Part shown: one piece after another, positions 25,144 through 33,845 of the stretch
How the letters are laid out: the number at the start of each line of letters is the position of its first letter
Position numbering within the stretch: position 1 is the stretch's first letter
Source: Treponema sp.
Lineage (GTDB): Bacteria > Spirochaetota > Spirochaetia > Treponematales > Breznakiellaceae
Assembly (NCBI GenBank): GCA_009782955.1
Contig: WRIB01000021.1
Coordinates: 1 to 41,961, forward strand
DNA length: 41,961 bases
Direction of reading: 5' to 3'
Position numbers and translations under genes: made by a program
Notes under the pieces: generated by a model
Databases searched by the model: none
What the model was told of the DNA's origin: nothing
What the model saw: only the letters and a program-made list of their open reading frames with translations

Positions 25144-26963
25144 TCCTGGTGTTTGTTGAAGATAATTACCTCCACGAAACTGACGGAACAGCGATATCGA
25201 CACACCGTTTTCGGGAAGAACTAATAAAGCAGGGACATACTGTCCGAATTCTGGCAATCGGCGTTAAAGGACAGGATATGTACGGTCTTAAAGAACATCA
25301 TGTCCCCATTGTTTCTGCGGTGGCCAGAAAAAATAATATGCATTTTGCAAAATTCGACAAAAAAATCGTTACCGAAGCTTTTACCGGCGCAGATCTGGTG
25401 CATCTTACATTTCCATGGCAAATGGAACAGCGGTGCCTTGCATTGGCCAAAAAGATGGGTATCCCGGCAAGTGCTGCTTTTCATTGCCAGCCGGAAAATG
25501 TAACCTACAATATTAAATTAAAACTTCTGCGTTTTATTAACAGTATTGTATTTTTGGTTTTCAGAATCTGGATCTACAGAAAAATTGATAATATTCATTG
25601 CCCGTCCCGTTTTACTGCCAGAGAACTGGCGCGCCATAGATACAATGCACGGCTCCACATTATTTCCAATGGTATATCAAGTAGTTTTACCCCTCCTTCC
25701 GAAAAGGTTATCAAAGAATCTGATACGATTCATATCCTTATGACCGGCAGACTGGCAGAGGAAAAACGTCAGGATCTGGTAATCAAGGCAGTCAGGCATT
25801 CAAAGTACAAAGACAAAATACAGATTCATTTTTTGGGCCGGGGTCCCATGTATAAATACTACCTAAGGCTTGGATCATCACTGCCTAAACCGCCGGAATT
25901 TATAACTGCATTTATTCCTCAGGAGCAGTTGCTTGATCTGATCTACAAAACAGATGTCTATGTTCACGCCTCGGAAGCGGAACTGGAAGGCATTGCCTGT
26001 CTTGAAGCCATTTCCTGCGGTAAAGTACCGATCATTTCAGACTCCAAAACTTCGGCAGCTTCCCAATTCGCCCTGGATGAAAGAAGCCTTTTTAAAAAAG
26101 GAAAATATCTTAACTTGCGGGACAAGCTTGATTATTGGATAGAACATCCCAAAGAACGCGAAAGGATGGAAAAAGAATACGCCAGGCTGGGAAAGAGTTA
26201 CAATATTAAATATTCAGTAAAAAAACTTGAAAAAATGTTTAAAGATACCATCAGGGATTTTAATACCGAAAAGATGATCCGGGAGGATAAAAAACTAAAA
26301 CAATACTACCGCCGCGTAAAAAGAAATAATTATCCGAAAGAATTTTTCTGCACCCTGTTTTATTTTATTATCGCCATACCAATTTTAACAATACTCAACC
26401 GGTGCTGGTTCGGCCTTAAAATAAAAAACAGGCGATATCTGCGAAAAATAAAAAAAACCGGCGCTGTTGCCATTTGTAATCATATCCACGAAATGGATTC
26501 GCCGATTTGTGCGGTAGGAATTCCATGGCGTAAATTAATTTTTGTAAGCAAACCGGTAAATTTTACAATGACAGGTGCGGGACCGCTTGTAGATATACTT
26601 GGTTCCGTCCCCTCTCCTTCGTCTCCCAGAGAACTACAGATATTTATCTATACCCTTTCAAAGAAACTGCGGGAACGGCGGTTGGTTCTTTTTTTTCCGG
26701 AAGGTGAAATAAGTCACTACAACAAAGACTTGCGGACATTTCAGCGGGGAGCATTCTACCTTGCCGCAGATGCCCGTGTGCCGGTACTTCCCATAAAGAT
26801 AACATACCGCGACCCCGGCGGTTTTTATAAATTAATACGAAAAAAACCCTGCCTTACCCTGGTTTTCGGCGAACCCCTTTTTCCTGATGATACGTTGTCA
26901 AAAAACGAAGCCATTAATGAGCTAAAGGAAAAAGCGGAAAAGACAATGCAGTTACTTGCTTGA
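25140..26963 (+). CDS. GT4 glycosyltransferase :: PlsC-like acyltransferase fusion
   Basis: 607 residues, two enzymes in one chain. About 1-385 is a GT-B fold family-4 glycosyltransferase: TDGTAISTHRFREELIKQGHTVRIL (acceptor side), then ILMTGRLAEEKRQDLVIKAV and the donor-site E-x7-E type block ASEAELEGIACLEAISCGK. A Lys/Arg-rich helix and a membrane helix (FFCTLFYFIIAIPILTILN, about 400-420) lead to an LPLAT acyltransferase domain with NHIHEMD (H-x4-D catalytic pair), FPEGE and PVLPIKI. Such a protein could glycosylate and acylate the same lipid at the cytoplasmic face of the inner membrane, as in glycolipid or lipoglycan-anchor synthesis. The sugar and acyl substrates are unknown. Confidence 0.85.
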   Translation: MILVFVEDNYLHETDGTAISTHRFREELIKQGHTVRILAIGVKGQDMYGLKEHHVPIVSAVARKNNMHFAKFDKKIVTEAFTGADLVHLTFPWQMEQRCLALAKKMGIPASAAFHCQPENVTYNIKLKLLRFINSIVFLVFRIWIYRKIDNIHCPSRFTARELARHRYNARLHIISNGISSSFTPPSEKVIKESDTIHILMTGRLAEEKRQDLVIKAVRHSKYKDKIQIHFLGRGPMYKYYLRLGSSLPKPPEFITAFIPQEQLLDLIYKTDVYVHASEAELEGIACLEAISCGKVPIISDSKTSAASQFALDERSLFKKGKYLNLRDKLDYWIEHPKERERMEKEYARLGKSYNIKYSVKKLEKMFKDTIRDFNTEKMIREDKKLKQYYRRVKRNNYPKEFFCTLFYFIIAIPILTILNRCWFGLKIKNRRYLRKIKKTGAVAICNHIHEMDSPICAVGIPWRKLIFVSKPVNFTMTGAGPLVDILGSVPSPSSPRELQIFIYTLSKKLRERRLVLFFPEGEISHYNKDLRTFQRGAFYLAADARVPVLPIKITYRDPGGFYKLIRKKPCLTLVFGEPLFPDDTLSKNEAINELKEKAEKTMQLLA

Positions 26964-27010
26964 TGTCAAAGCGTCCGACAGGCTCCTAGCCACACCCATT
27001 TTTTTCAGGC

Positions 27011-27016
27011 TATACT
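27011..27016 (+). promoter_or_regulatory. -10 box (TATACT) for the LysRS gene
   Basis: TATACT with no good -35. Predicted start near 27023, giving a leader of about 60 bases that contains a small hairpin (GTGGG-CTCG-CCCAC, 27027-27040) and the Shine-Dalgarno hairpin described separately. Confidence 0.4.
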
Positions 27017-27064
27017 TTTTTATTATGTGGGCTCGCCCACGAGCGTAAGGAAATTATTATAGTT

Positions 27065-27082
27065 TACCGCCAGGAGGCGGTA
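27065..27082 (+). promoter_or_regulatory. Hairpin that presents or hides the LysRS Shine-Dalgarno
   Basis: TACCGCC (27065-27071) and GGCGGTA (27076-27082) make a perfect 7-bp stem with loop AGGA. The AGGAGG Shine-Dalgarno (27072-27077) is in the loop and first stem bases, and the A of the first ATG (27082) is the last paired base. Another ATG follows at 27088. Confidence 0.55.
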
Positions 27083-28785
27083 TGTGCATGACTTCACAAA
27101 AAGATTCAAATAGCAAACAACCCCGTGCCGTACATTGGGCCGATGAATATGCGGAAAAAATTATTCGTGAAAAAGGTTCCGTATCCGCCGGGGATTTCCC
27201 AAAAGATCATTACACTTGTGCATCGGGGATCACTCCGTCAGGAACGGTTCACATTGGCAATTTCCGGGAAATTATTTCGGTGGAACTGGTAGTACGCGCA
27301 TTAAGGGACAAGGGAGTAAAAGTACGATTCATCTATTCATGGGATGATTACGACGTATTCCGCAAGGTTCCGGCAAATATGCCGAAACAGGATGAGCTGC
27401 AAAAATACCTGCGCTTTCCCATTACCATGGTACCCGATCCATGGGAACGGGACGAAAGCTATGCCCGGCATAACGAAGTAGATGTAGAAAACGTACTTCC
27501 CCTGGTTGGGATCTTTCCTGAATACATCTACCAGGCAAAAAACTACCGTGCCTCCGCATATGCTGCGAGTATTAAAACAGCGCTGGAACACCGGGATGCA
27601 CTTAAAATTATACTCGACAAATTCCGGGACGAAGATCACAAGATTCAGGGAGAATGGTGGCCCATCAGTGCCTTCTGTGATAAATGTAACAGGGACGAAA
27701 CAGACATCGACAACTGGGACGGCCAGTGGATTGTCAGTTATCATTGCAATTCCTGCGGATACGAAGCTGCGGTTGATATACGTGAAGCAAAGGGTATTAA
27801 GCTTGTGTGGCGCGTGGATTGGCCCATGCGTTGGGCGTATGAACAGGTTGATTTTGAACCCGCCGGGAAGGATCACCATAGCCAGGGGGGATCGTTTGAT
27901 ACGGCCCGGCACGTGTGCAAAGAAGTTTACAACTGGGACGCTCCGGTAACCTTCCGTTACGATTTTATCGGCATCAAGGGAACACCTGGTAAAATGTCCT
28001 CATCCAAAGGAAAAGTAATAGACCTGCCCGATATACTTCGTGTGTACACCCCGGAAATTACCCGTTATCTTTTTGCCGGTACAAGGCCAAATACCGAATT
28101 TACCATTTCGTTTGATCTGGACGTGATTAAAATATACGAAGATTACGATAAAACAGAACGCATAGCCTGGGGCGACGAAAAAGCCAAAGACGAAACAGCA
28201 TTCCTGCGGGAAAAACGAATCTATGAACTTTCCCAGGTGAACCTGGACAGTGAAGGCAAAAGCATCACGTCTTCCGTTAAACCGTTTCAGGTTCCTTTCC
28301 GGCATCTCTGCAACCTTATCCAAATTGCCGACTGTGATATCGACAAGACCATTGCACGAATAAAGTGCGGCAATGTCTGCGGAGTAACCGGCGTACCTGG
28401 CGATTCCCAATTGCCCGCCCTGTTGACCCGCTGCCGCTGCGCCAAGTACTGGATCGAAGAATGTGCCCCGGAAGAATTCCGTTTCAGACTCCGGACTGTT
28501 GAAGAAAATACAGACAGTCAGACTCCTGTCAGCCTGAACGAAAAAGAAATTGCCGGAATAAAATTACTCCGCGACAAAATAATTTTCTGTATCGAAAAAT
28601 TTCCCGACGATAAATCCTGCGCAGAAGCAATTTACCAATGCGCCGAAGAAGCAGGCCTCGAAGGAAAGGAACTGTTCCGCGCTGCCTATCAGGCGCTTAT
28701 CGGCAAAGATCAGGGGCCGCGGCTGGCCAATTTTTTACGCTGCATAGACAAAGAAAGGCTGTTGGGAATTTTGGAAAAATATTAA
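27082..28785 (+). CDS. lysS: Lysyl-tRNA synthetase, class I
   Basis: 567 residues. Charges tRNA-Lys. This is the archaeal/spirochaetal class I enzyme, not the common class II LysRS: the Rossmann-fold signature HIGN (57-60, in SGTVHIGNFREI) and KMSSSKG (about 303-309, in GTPGKMSSSKGKV) are present, with a Cys-rich insertion (CDKCN...CNSCGYEA) that may bind zinc. Length is close to spirochaetal homologues. Two in-frame ATGs (27082 and 27088) are possible; the second gives better Shine-Dalgarno spacing (10 versus 4 bases). Class I LysRS in a bacterium is one of the better pointers to a spirochaete. Confidence 0.95.
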   Translation: MCMTSQKDSNSKQPRAVHWADEYAEKIIREKGSVSAGDFPKDHYTCASGITPSGTVHIGNFREIISVELVVRALRDKGVKVRFIYSWDDYDVFRKVPANMPKQDELQKYLRFPITMVPDPWERDESYARHNEVDVENVLPLVGIFPEYIYQAKNYRASAYAASIKTALEHRDALKIILDKFRDEDHKIQGEWWPISAFCDKCNRDETDIDNWDGQWIVSYHCNSCGYEAAVDIREAKGIKLVWRVDWPMRWAYEQVDFEPAGKDHHSQGGSFDTARHVCKEVYNWDAPVTFRYDFIGIKGTPGKMSSSKGKVIDLPDILRVYTPEITRYLFAGTRPNTEFTISFDLDVIKIYEDYDKTERIAWGDEKAKDETAFLREKRIYELSQVNLDSEGKSITSSVKPFQVPFRHLCNLIQIADCDIDKTIARIKCGNVCGVTGVPGDSQLPALLTRCRCAKYWIEECAPEEFRFRLRTVEENTDSQTPVSLNEKEIAGIKLLRDKIIFCIEKFPDDKSCAEAIYQCAEEAGLEGKELFRAAYQALIGKDQGPRLANFLRCIDKERLLGILEKY

Positions 28786-28845
28786 TATGGAAAACATTGG
28801 AATGTCCATGTTGTTGTTTTGGACCTCATTAAATAAAACATTTGC

Positions 28846-29145
28846 ATGACAGACATCACACGCAGGATTACCGAGCAAATTCTCGCCGTTCCGAAAGGAA
28901 GAGTTTCCTGTTACCGGGATGTCGCCCTAAAAGCGGGACTTCCCAACGGAGCCAGACAGACAGTAAGAGTCCTCCATTCCCTTTCCCGCAAACACGATCT
29001 TCCCTGGCACCGGATAATCCGTGCCGACGGCAGAATAGGTCTGAAAACAGGAGAGGGAAAAGAATTACAGATAAACCTCCTCCTCGCCGAAGGAGTGGAA
29101 GTTTCACCAACCGGACGGGTGAATATGGAAAAGTTTAAAGTGTAA
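28846..29145 (+). CDS. Alkyltransferase-like protein (ATL), MGMT fold
   Basis: 99 residues. Corresponds to the C-terminal DNA-binding domain of O6-alkylguanine-DNA alkyltransferase: VPKGRVSCYRDVALKAGLPNGARQTVRVLHS, then DLPWHRII, where the active-site PCHR cysteine is tryptophan (W54). This is the diagnostic ATL feature: the protein binds O6-alkylguanine and flips it out, but cannot transfer the alkyl group; ATLs are known to hand the lesion to nucleotide excision repair. ATG start, 60 bases after LysRS; no good Shine-Dalgarno. A strong terminator follows, ending the transcript. Confidence 0.88.
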   Translation: MTDITRRITEQILAVPKGRVSCYRDVALKAGLPNGARQTVRVLHSLSRKHDLPWHRIIRADGRIGLKTGEGKELQINLLLAEGVEVSPTGRVNMEKFKV

Positions 29146-29149
29146 ACGG

Positions 29150-29182
29150 AAAGGCGGTATCCCTTGGGACACCGCCTTTTTC
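29150..29182 (+). terminator. Intrinsic terminator after the ATL gene (bidirectional)
   Basis: AAAGGCGGT (29150-29158) pairs with ACCGCCTTT (29171-29179); TCCC/GGGA extends the stem and the loop is TT; a T-run completes it. It lies between convergent genes and could also stop oadB transcription from the other strand. Confidence 0.85.
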
Positions 29183-29213
29183 TGATTTATAAAATTACAT
29201 TAAACAAACCGAA

Positions 29214-30644
29214 CTAATGTCCTCCGTAAACAGCGATCATAACACCGGCCGCAATAGCGGTGCCGATAACACCGGCAACGTTGGGGCCCATGGCGTGCAT
29301 AAGAAGGAAGTTCCCCGGATCTTCCTCCAGACCAACCTTATTGGCAACCCGGGCAGCCATGGGAACCGCAGAAACTCCGGCGGAACCGATAAGGGGGTTA
29401 ATCTTCTCTTTAAGGAAGAGGTTCATAAACTTGGCTACAAGGATTCCGGTAGCTGTGGCAATACAGAAGGCAATGAGTCCCATAACAACGATGATCAGTG
29501 ACGAAGGGTTAAGGAACTTTTCCGGAGTCATCTGACTGCCTACTCCCAAAGAGAGGAACATCGAGACGATGTTCATCAGGGCATTTTGGGAGGTATCGGA
29601 AAGCCGGTCTACCACTTTACATTCACGCAGGAAGTTCCCGAACATAAGGCAGCCGATAAGAGGTGCCGCAGAGGGGATAAGGGTCAGAGCCAGCGCAAAG
29701 GTTAAAATAGGGAAACAGACTTTTTCTGTCTGCGAAACAGGCCTGAGCTGCTGCATTCTGATAAGCCGTTCCTGCTTGGTAGTAAGAAGTTTCATTATTG
29801 GCGGCTGGATAATTGGTACCAGTGCCATGTAGGAATAAGCCGCTACGGCAACCGTCGCCATAAGATGCGGGGCAAGTTTGGCGGAGATATAAATCGTAGT
29901 CGGCCCGTCTGCGCCGCCTATGATTGCTGTAGCGCAGGCTTCTTTCATGTTAAATGCTACAGACGGCAAAAAGTTTGCAAAGCTGATAAAGAACATGGTC
30001 CCGAATACGCCGAACTGGGATGCAGCACCGAGGAGGGCGGTTTTGGGATTGGCGATAAGCGGGCCAAAGTCTGTCATTGCCCCTATGCCGACAAAGATCA
30101 GCAGGGGAAAAAATTCGTTGCCGACTCCCGCTTTATAGATAATATCCAGAAACCCCTGGTGTTCCCAAAGTTTTAATGTTTCATTCCAGACTCCCGGATT
30201 CCCCATACCGGCAAAAGGAATGTTCACAAAAACTGTTCCAAAGCCAATGGGGATAAGCAGCAGGGGCTCAAAACCTTTGGCAGCGCCCAGGTAAATGATC
30301 AGGAACCCTACCAATACCATAAGCAATTCCTGCCAGCCTAAAACAGTAATGGGAATTCCTGACGGGGTTTCTCCCTGAATCGCATCGGTAAAGAAAGCGT
30401 AAATACCCGTTGTTTCCAAAATATTGCGGGCAAAGCTTCCCAGTGATACACGGGGAAGGCCGGTGCTGTTGGGTATAATACCGCCCAGGTTTTTAAACGA
30501 AGGCAGATCATCCGATGAAGCAACGGTCTGGGCATGAGTCCTTGCGCTGAAAGCCGTACTGACAAAGGAAAATGCGATTGCAATAGCGAGTATCAAAAAA
30601 CACGCTTTAATGATTGAAACAGGATCTTTTTTGTTGCTAATCAT
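29214..30644 (-). CDS. oadB: Na+-translocating decarboxylase, beta subunit
   Basis: 476 residues. The integral membrane subunit that decarboxylates carboxybiotin and pumps Na+ out. About ten membrane helices; conserved blocks GAMTDFGPLIANPKTALLGAASQFGVFG (with the functional Asp), IGGADGPTTIYIS and SAVPMAARV. An N-terminal extension with a membrane helix and a ~60-residue polar segment precedes the usual start, as in many anaerobe homologues. Last of the oadG-oadA-oadB operon, 14 bases after oadA. The substrate of the complex (oxaloacetate or other) is set by the alpha subunit. Confidence 0.93.
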   Translation of the reverse strand: MISNKKDPVSIIKACFLILAIAIAFSFVSTAFSARTHAQTVASSDDLPSFKNLGGIIPNSTGLPRVSLGSFARNILETTGIYAFFTDAIQGETPSGIPITVLGWQELLMVLVGFLIIYLGAAKGFEPLLLIPIGFGTVFVNIPFAGMGNPGVWNETLKLWEHQGFLDIIYKAGVGNEFFPLLIFVGIGAMTDFGPLIANPKTALLGAASQFGVFGTMFFISFANFLPSVAFNMKEACATAIIGGADGPTTIYISAKLAPHLMATVAVAAYSYMALVPIIQPPIMKLLTTKQERLIRMQQLRPVSQTEKVCFPILTFALALTLIPSAAPLIGCLMFGNFLRECKVVDRLSDTSQNALMNIVSMFLSLGVGSQMTPEKFLNPSSLIIVVMGLIAFCIATATGILVAKFMNLFLKEKINPLIGSAGVSAVPMAARVANKVGLEEDPGNFLLMHAMGPNVAGVIGTAIAAGVMIAVYGGH

Positions 30645-30658
30645 ATTTTATTCCTCCC

Positions 30659-32683
30659 TTATCCTATTTCAGCCATTGGCTGTTGTTGGGCAACCTGTGT
30701 TCCTGCCGGCAGGAGGAAATGGACAGATCCTGAGGCGGTTGCTTTAATTTCCAGTTCCATCTTCATCGATTCCATGATGATGATCGTATCGCCGGATTTA
30801 ACTGATGCGCCTTCATTCACCGCATAACGGAGCAATGTACCGGCTACCGGAGCGGGAACAACTGCGCCTCCGGAAGATGCGGCAACGGCTTGTCCCGGTG
30901 CAGCAGCCGGTTCTGCCGCAACAGGTGCAGCGCCGGCAATTTCTGCTATCGGCTGCTGTTGGGCAACCTGTGTTCCTGGCGGTACCAGGAAATGTATCGG
31001 CCCTGTACCGGTAGCTTTAATCTCCAGTTCCATTTTCATGGATTCCATGATTAATACAGTGTCCCCGGCTTTAACCTCTGCTCCTTCGGCTGCTACATAG
31101 CGTAGGACAGTTCCAGCAACCGGAGCGGGAATAGGTGCACTGCCGCCAGCTATGTTGGCAACGCCGGCTGCCGGCGCCGCGCCTCCAGGGGCAATCGCTA
31201 CAGTACCGGCGGGTGAAACAACCACTGCATAATTAGTACCGTTTACGTTTACGTTGTATTTTCCAGCCTGACCGGGACCGGCAGCGGGCGCTGCGGCAGC
31301 CGGTGCTGCTGGTTTTACGACAAAGGAAGCGGAATCCACCGGCCCTTCGGCGCGCTTCTGGAAGAAACCCGGCGCTACTTTGGGGAACATGGCATAGGTA
31401 AGCACATCTTCTACGTTTTTAGCTCCGGCTTTTTTTGCATCTTCTTCAATTTTTGCAAATTCATTGGGAATCTTGTCGGCTGGCCGTTCAGTCAGGACAG
31501 CATCGTATTTGTTCTTTTCCAGGCCCAGTTTAACCAGTTCCGGATTGGCCGGAGCCGCCAGTGCGCCGTAACGTCCGGTTACAAGGTCGGCTGTTTCCTG
31601 GGTAAGGTTTTTATAACGGCCAAAGAGTACGTTGAACACAGCCTGGGTTCCGACAATCTGACTGGTTGGAGTTACCAGCGGTATGTAACCGCAGTCCTTC
31701 TGGACAACCTGGATCTCCTTAAGAACCTCGTCAATTTTGTCCGACGCATTTTGCTCTTTAAGCTGGCTTTCCAGATTGGAAAGCATGCCGCCGGGAACCT
31801 GAGATGCCAGAATACGGGTATCCGCCCCAAGAAAGCTGGACTCGAATTTTGCATATTTTTTCCGTACTTCGCGGAAATAAGCGGCGATATCCAGAAGGGG
31901 GATAATATCAAGACCGGTGTCGAATTCAGTTCCCTTAAAGGATTCTACGATGGTTTCGGTGGGGCTATGGCTGGTTCCCATAGCTATGGAAGAAATTACC
32001 GTATCAAGGATTTCCGCTCCGGCTTCTGCACCCTTAACAAGCGCCGCCACCGAAAGGCCTGTCGTTGCGTGTGTGTGGATTTCTATGGGAAGATCAACCT
32101 TGGCTTTAATTGCCTTAACAAGGTCGTAGGTTTCGTAGGGTTTAAGAAGTCCTGACATATCTTTAATACAAATAGAATCGGCACCGAACTCCGCATAACG
32201 CTTTGCCAGATCCGCATAAATTTCTTTGGTGTGGTATGGGGTGGTTGCGTAGGAGATGGCCATTTGAACATGCTTGCCGGTCCGTTTGGCGGCATCGGCG
32301 GCCTGTTTAAGGTTGCGGGGATCGTTACATGCGTCGAAGATACGGAACACGCTGACCCCGTTTTCTGCAGCTCTTTCCACGAATTTATCCACCACATCAT
32401 CTGCATAGTGGCGGTAACCAAGGAGGTTCTGGCCGCGCAACAGCATCATAACCGGGGTATTGGGAAGACCCTTCTTCAGGATTCGCAGTCTTTCCCAGGG
32501 ATCTTCGTTCAGAAAACGAATACAACTGTCAAAAGTCGCACCGCCCCAGCCTTCCAGCGCAAAAAAGCCGATTTTATCGAGTCTTTCCAGAGCCGGAACC
32601 ATATCCGCGGTGGTCATACGGGTTGCAAACAACGACTGATGTGCGTCCCGAAGTACTAAATCGGTAAGTTTAACTTTAGGCAT
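30659..32683 (-). CDS. oadA: Oxaloacetate decarboxylase alpha subunit with two biotin domains
   Basis: 674 residues. An N-terminal HMGL-type carboxyltransferase TIM barrel (VKLTDLVLRDAHQSLFATRM near residue 12, WGGATFDSCIRFLNEDPW) and PYC/OADA domain are followed by an Ala/Pro linker and two, not one, biotinyl domains: K550 and K641, both in MESMKMELEIKA, 91 residues apart. The repeat is obvious in DNA too (30673-30780 versus 30948-31055, offset 273 bases). The family normally has one such domain and about 590 residues. The barrel transfers the carboxyl of oxaloacetate to biotin; OadB then releases CO2 and pumps Na+. Overlaps oadG by 8 bases. Confidence 0.93.
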   Translation of the reverse strand: MPKVKLTDLVLRDAHQSLFATRMTTADMVPALERLDKIGFFALEGWGGATFDSCIRFLNEDPWERLRILKKGLPNTPVMMLLRGQNLLGYRHYADDVVDKFVERAAENGVSVFRIFDACNDPRNLKQAADAAKRTGKHVQMAISYATTPYHTKEIYADLAKRYAEFGADSICIKDMSGLLKPYETYDLVKAIKAKVDLPIEIHTHATTGLSVAALVKGAEAGAEILDTVISSIAMGTSHSPTETIVESFKGTEFDTGLDIIPLLDIAAYFREVRKKYAKFESSFLGADTRILASQVPGGMLSNLESQLKEQNASDKIDEVLKEIQVVQKDCGYIPLVTPTSQIVGTQAVFNVLFGRYKNLTQETADLVTGRYGALAAPANPELVKLGLEKNKYDAVLTERPADKIPNEFAKIEEDAKKAGAKNVEDVLTYAMFPKVAPGFFQKRAEGPVDSASFVVKPAAPAAAAPAAGPGQAGKYNVNVNGTNYAVVVSPAGTVAIAPGGAAPAAGVANIAGGSAPIPAPVAGTVLRYVAAEGAEVKAGDTVLIMESMKMELEIKATGTGPIHFLVPPGTQVAQQQPIAEIAGAAPVAAEPAAAPGQAVAASSGGAVVPAPVAGTLLRYAVNEGASVKSGDTIIIMESMKMELEIKATASGSVHFLLPAGTQVAQQQPMAEIG

Positions 32684-32954
32684 GTTTGCCCCCTTCTACG
32701 TTTTTTTGATATTCAGTAACTGCCGCTGCAATTGCTGCCGCTACCGCTGTGGATTTTGCCGTTGATGCTCCTGCGGCAAGCTGACCGCCCTGCGGTCTTG
32801 GCGGCTGGGTAACATCCTTGTCCGCCCCCAGGGCATGGACTACTTTTCCCATCAGGGTAACGGCAATTACCATGATAACCAGGAATCCAAACACAATGCC
32901 CATGCCAAGTACCGTTAATACGCTACTTTGACCCAGCATATCCATTATAGTCAT
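32676..32954 (-). CDS. oadG: Oxaloacetate decarboxylase gamma subunit
   Basis: 92 residues. One N-terminal membrane helix (SVLTVLGMGIVFGFLVIMVIAVTLMGKVVHAL), followed by a flexible Ala/Gly/Pro-rich tail ending in charged residues, as expected for the small anchoring subunit that stabilises the alpha-beta complex. Start set at the ATG 32954: AAGGAG ends 5 bases upstream, while a GTG two codons earlier would overlap that ribosome site. First gene of the operon. Confidence 0.82.
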   Translation of the reverse strand: MTIMDMLGQSSVLTVLGMGIVFGFLVIMVIAVTLMGKVVHALGADKDVTQPPRPQGGQLAAGASTAKSTAVAAAIAAAVTEYQKNVEGGKHA

Positions 32955-33036
32955 AGACACTCCTTATTATATTAATTGATTGCTTATCATATATAGAAAA
33001 CAGGGCGAGATTCAAGGTATGTGAAAGCCCTGCAAG

Positions 33037-33236
33037 CCGAGGCAAACCGCGGGTTATTAAACCAGACTTTCAAATGAGGCTCCCCGCGGCAAGCCGCGGG
33101 GTATCTGCAAGCGCTGCATTATCTGTCGGGGAGCCTCGTTCGATAGGAAGTTTATTATACCGTCTGGTTTAATACCATAAATCCTCATGCTTCGAGTTCT
33201 TCCAGCCGCGGCAAGCCGCGGGGTATTAAACCAGAC
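33037..33236. repeat. Structured intergenic repeat, copy 2, with inverted terminal boxes
   Basis: Core 33062-33206 matches 9055-9200. GAGGCTCCCC pairs with GGGGAGCCTC around an inner perfect hairpin CCCCGCGG-CAAG-CCGCGGGG (33082-33101). The core is bounded by ATTAAACCAGAC (33056-33067) and its complement (33162-33173), and the same box recurs at 33225-33236. The CCGCGG-CAAG-CCGCGGGG module recurs at 33206-33223 and, degenerate, at 33037-33053. The 313-base gap between oadG and the nitroreductase holds nothing else. Confidence 0.8.
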
Positions 33237-33273
33237 TTTCGAATAAAGTATTTTTTCTGCTGTTTTGGATATG

Positions 33274-33825
33274 TCAGCGCCGGTAATCCATCAATTCGTC
33301 CGCTCCCTTGCGTTTCGGCATGGAAGGAGCTTCGTCCGGATAACCAATGGCAACAATGGCCGAAAGTTTCTGGCCTTCCGGAATTTTTGCCGCATGAATG
33401 GTTTTATCTGCATCAAATATACCCAGTACAACCGTACCCAAACCTTCGGCGTATGCCGCAAGGCACAGCGTCTGCACGGCAATGCCGGCATCGAAACTTT
33501 CCCAATGGGTTCCCAGGCCGGTAGAAAAAGATCCGTCGCGTTCATACCCGGAGCGGTTTGCAACTGTTGTTACCAGAATTAATGCAGGCGCATTTAAAAT
33601 AATATCGCAGTTTGGCTTAAAATCCATTACACAGGTCTGTGCCAACTCGTTTTTAATAGCTTCATTTTCAACAATTATATAACGTACCGTTTGCGAATTT
33701 TTCCAACTTGGTGAATAAGAAGCCGCTGTAACAATCTTTTTCAGAACATCATCCTGAATTTTTTCCGCTTTGTACTTACGCACACTTCGCCTGCCGTTTA
33801 CACATTCAATAAAACCCATACTCAT
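33274..33825 (-). CDS. Nitroreductase-family flavoprotein
   Basis: 183 residues, FMN-dependent oxidoreductase fold: NGRRSVRKYKAEKIQDDVLKKIVTAASYSPSWKNSQTVRYIIV (FMN phosphate site at R-R-S-x-R) and GLGTVVLGIFDADKTIHAAKIPEGQKLSAIVAIGYPDEAP. The frame opens at 33849, but that region encodes AAAGGAGG, so the ATG at 33825 (10 bases after it) is the start. It follows the EtfA::crotonase gene by 20 bases and is probably in the same operon, perhaps as an electron-transfer accessory; family members range from nitroreductases to enoate and dehalogenating reductases, so the role is open. Confidence 0.85.
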   Translation of the reverse strand: MSMGFIECVNGRRSVRKYKAEKIQDDVLKKIVTAASYSPSWKNSQTVRYIIVENEAIKNELAQTCVMDFKPNCDIILNAPALILVTTVANRSGYERDGSFSTGLGTHWESFDAGIAVQTLCLAAYAEGLGTVVLGIFDADKTIHAAKIPEGQKLSAIVAIGYPDEAPSMPKRKGADELMDYRR

Positions 33826-33845
33826 ACCGCTGATTCCTCCTTTGT

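Noticed and set aside
28842-29138. Overlapping plus-strand ORF of 98 codons in another frame over the ATL gene
   Set aside because: Low-complexity Arg/Ser-rich shadow; the ATL frame carries the recognisable PWHR protein.
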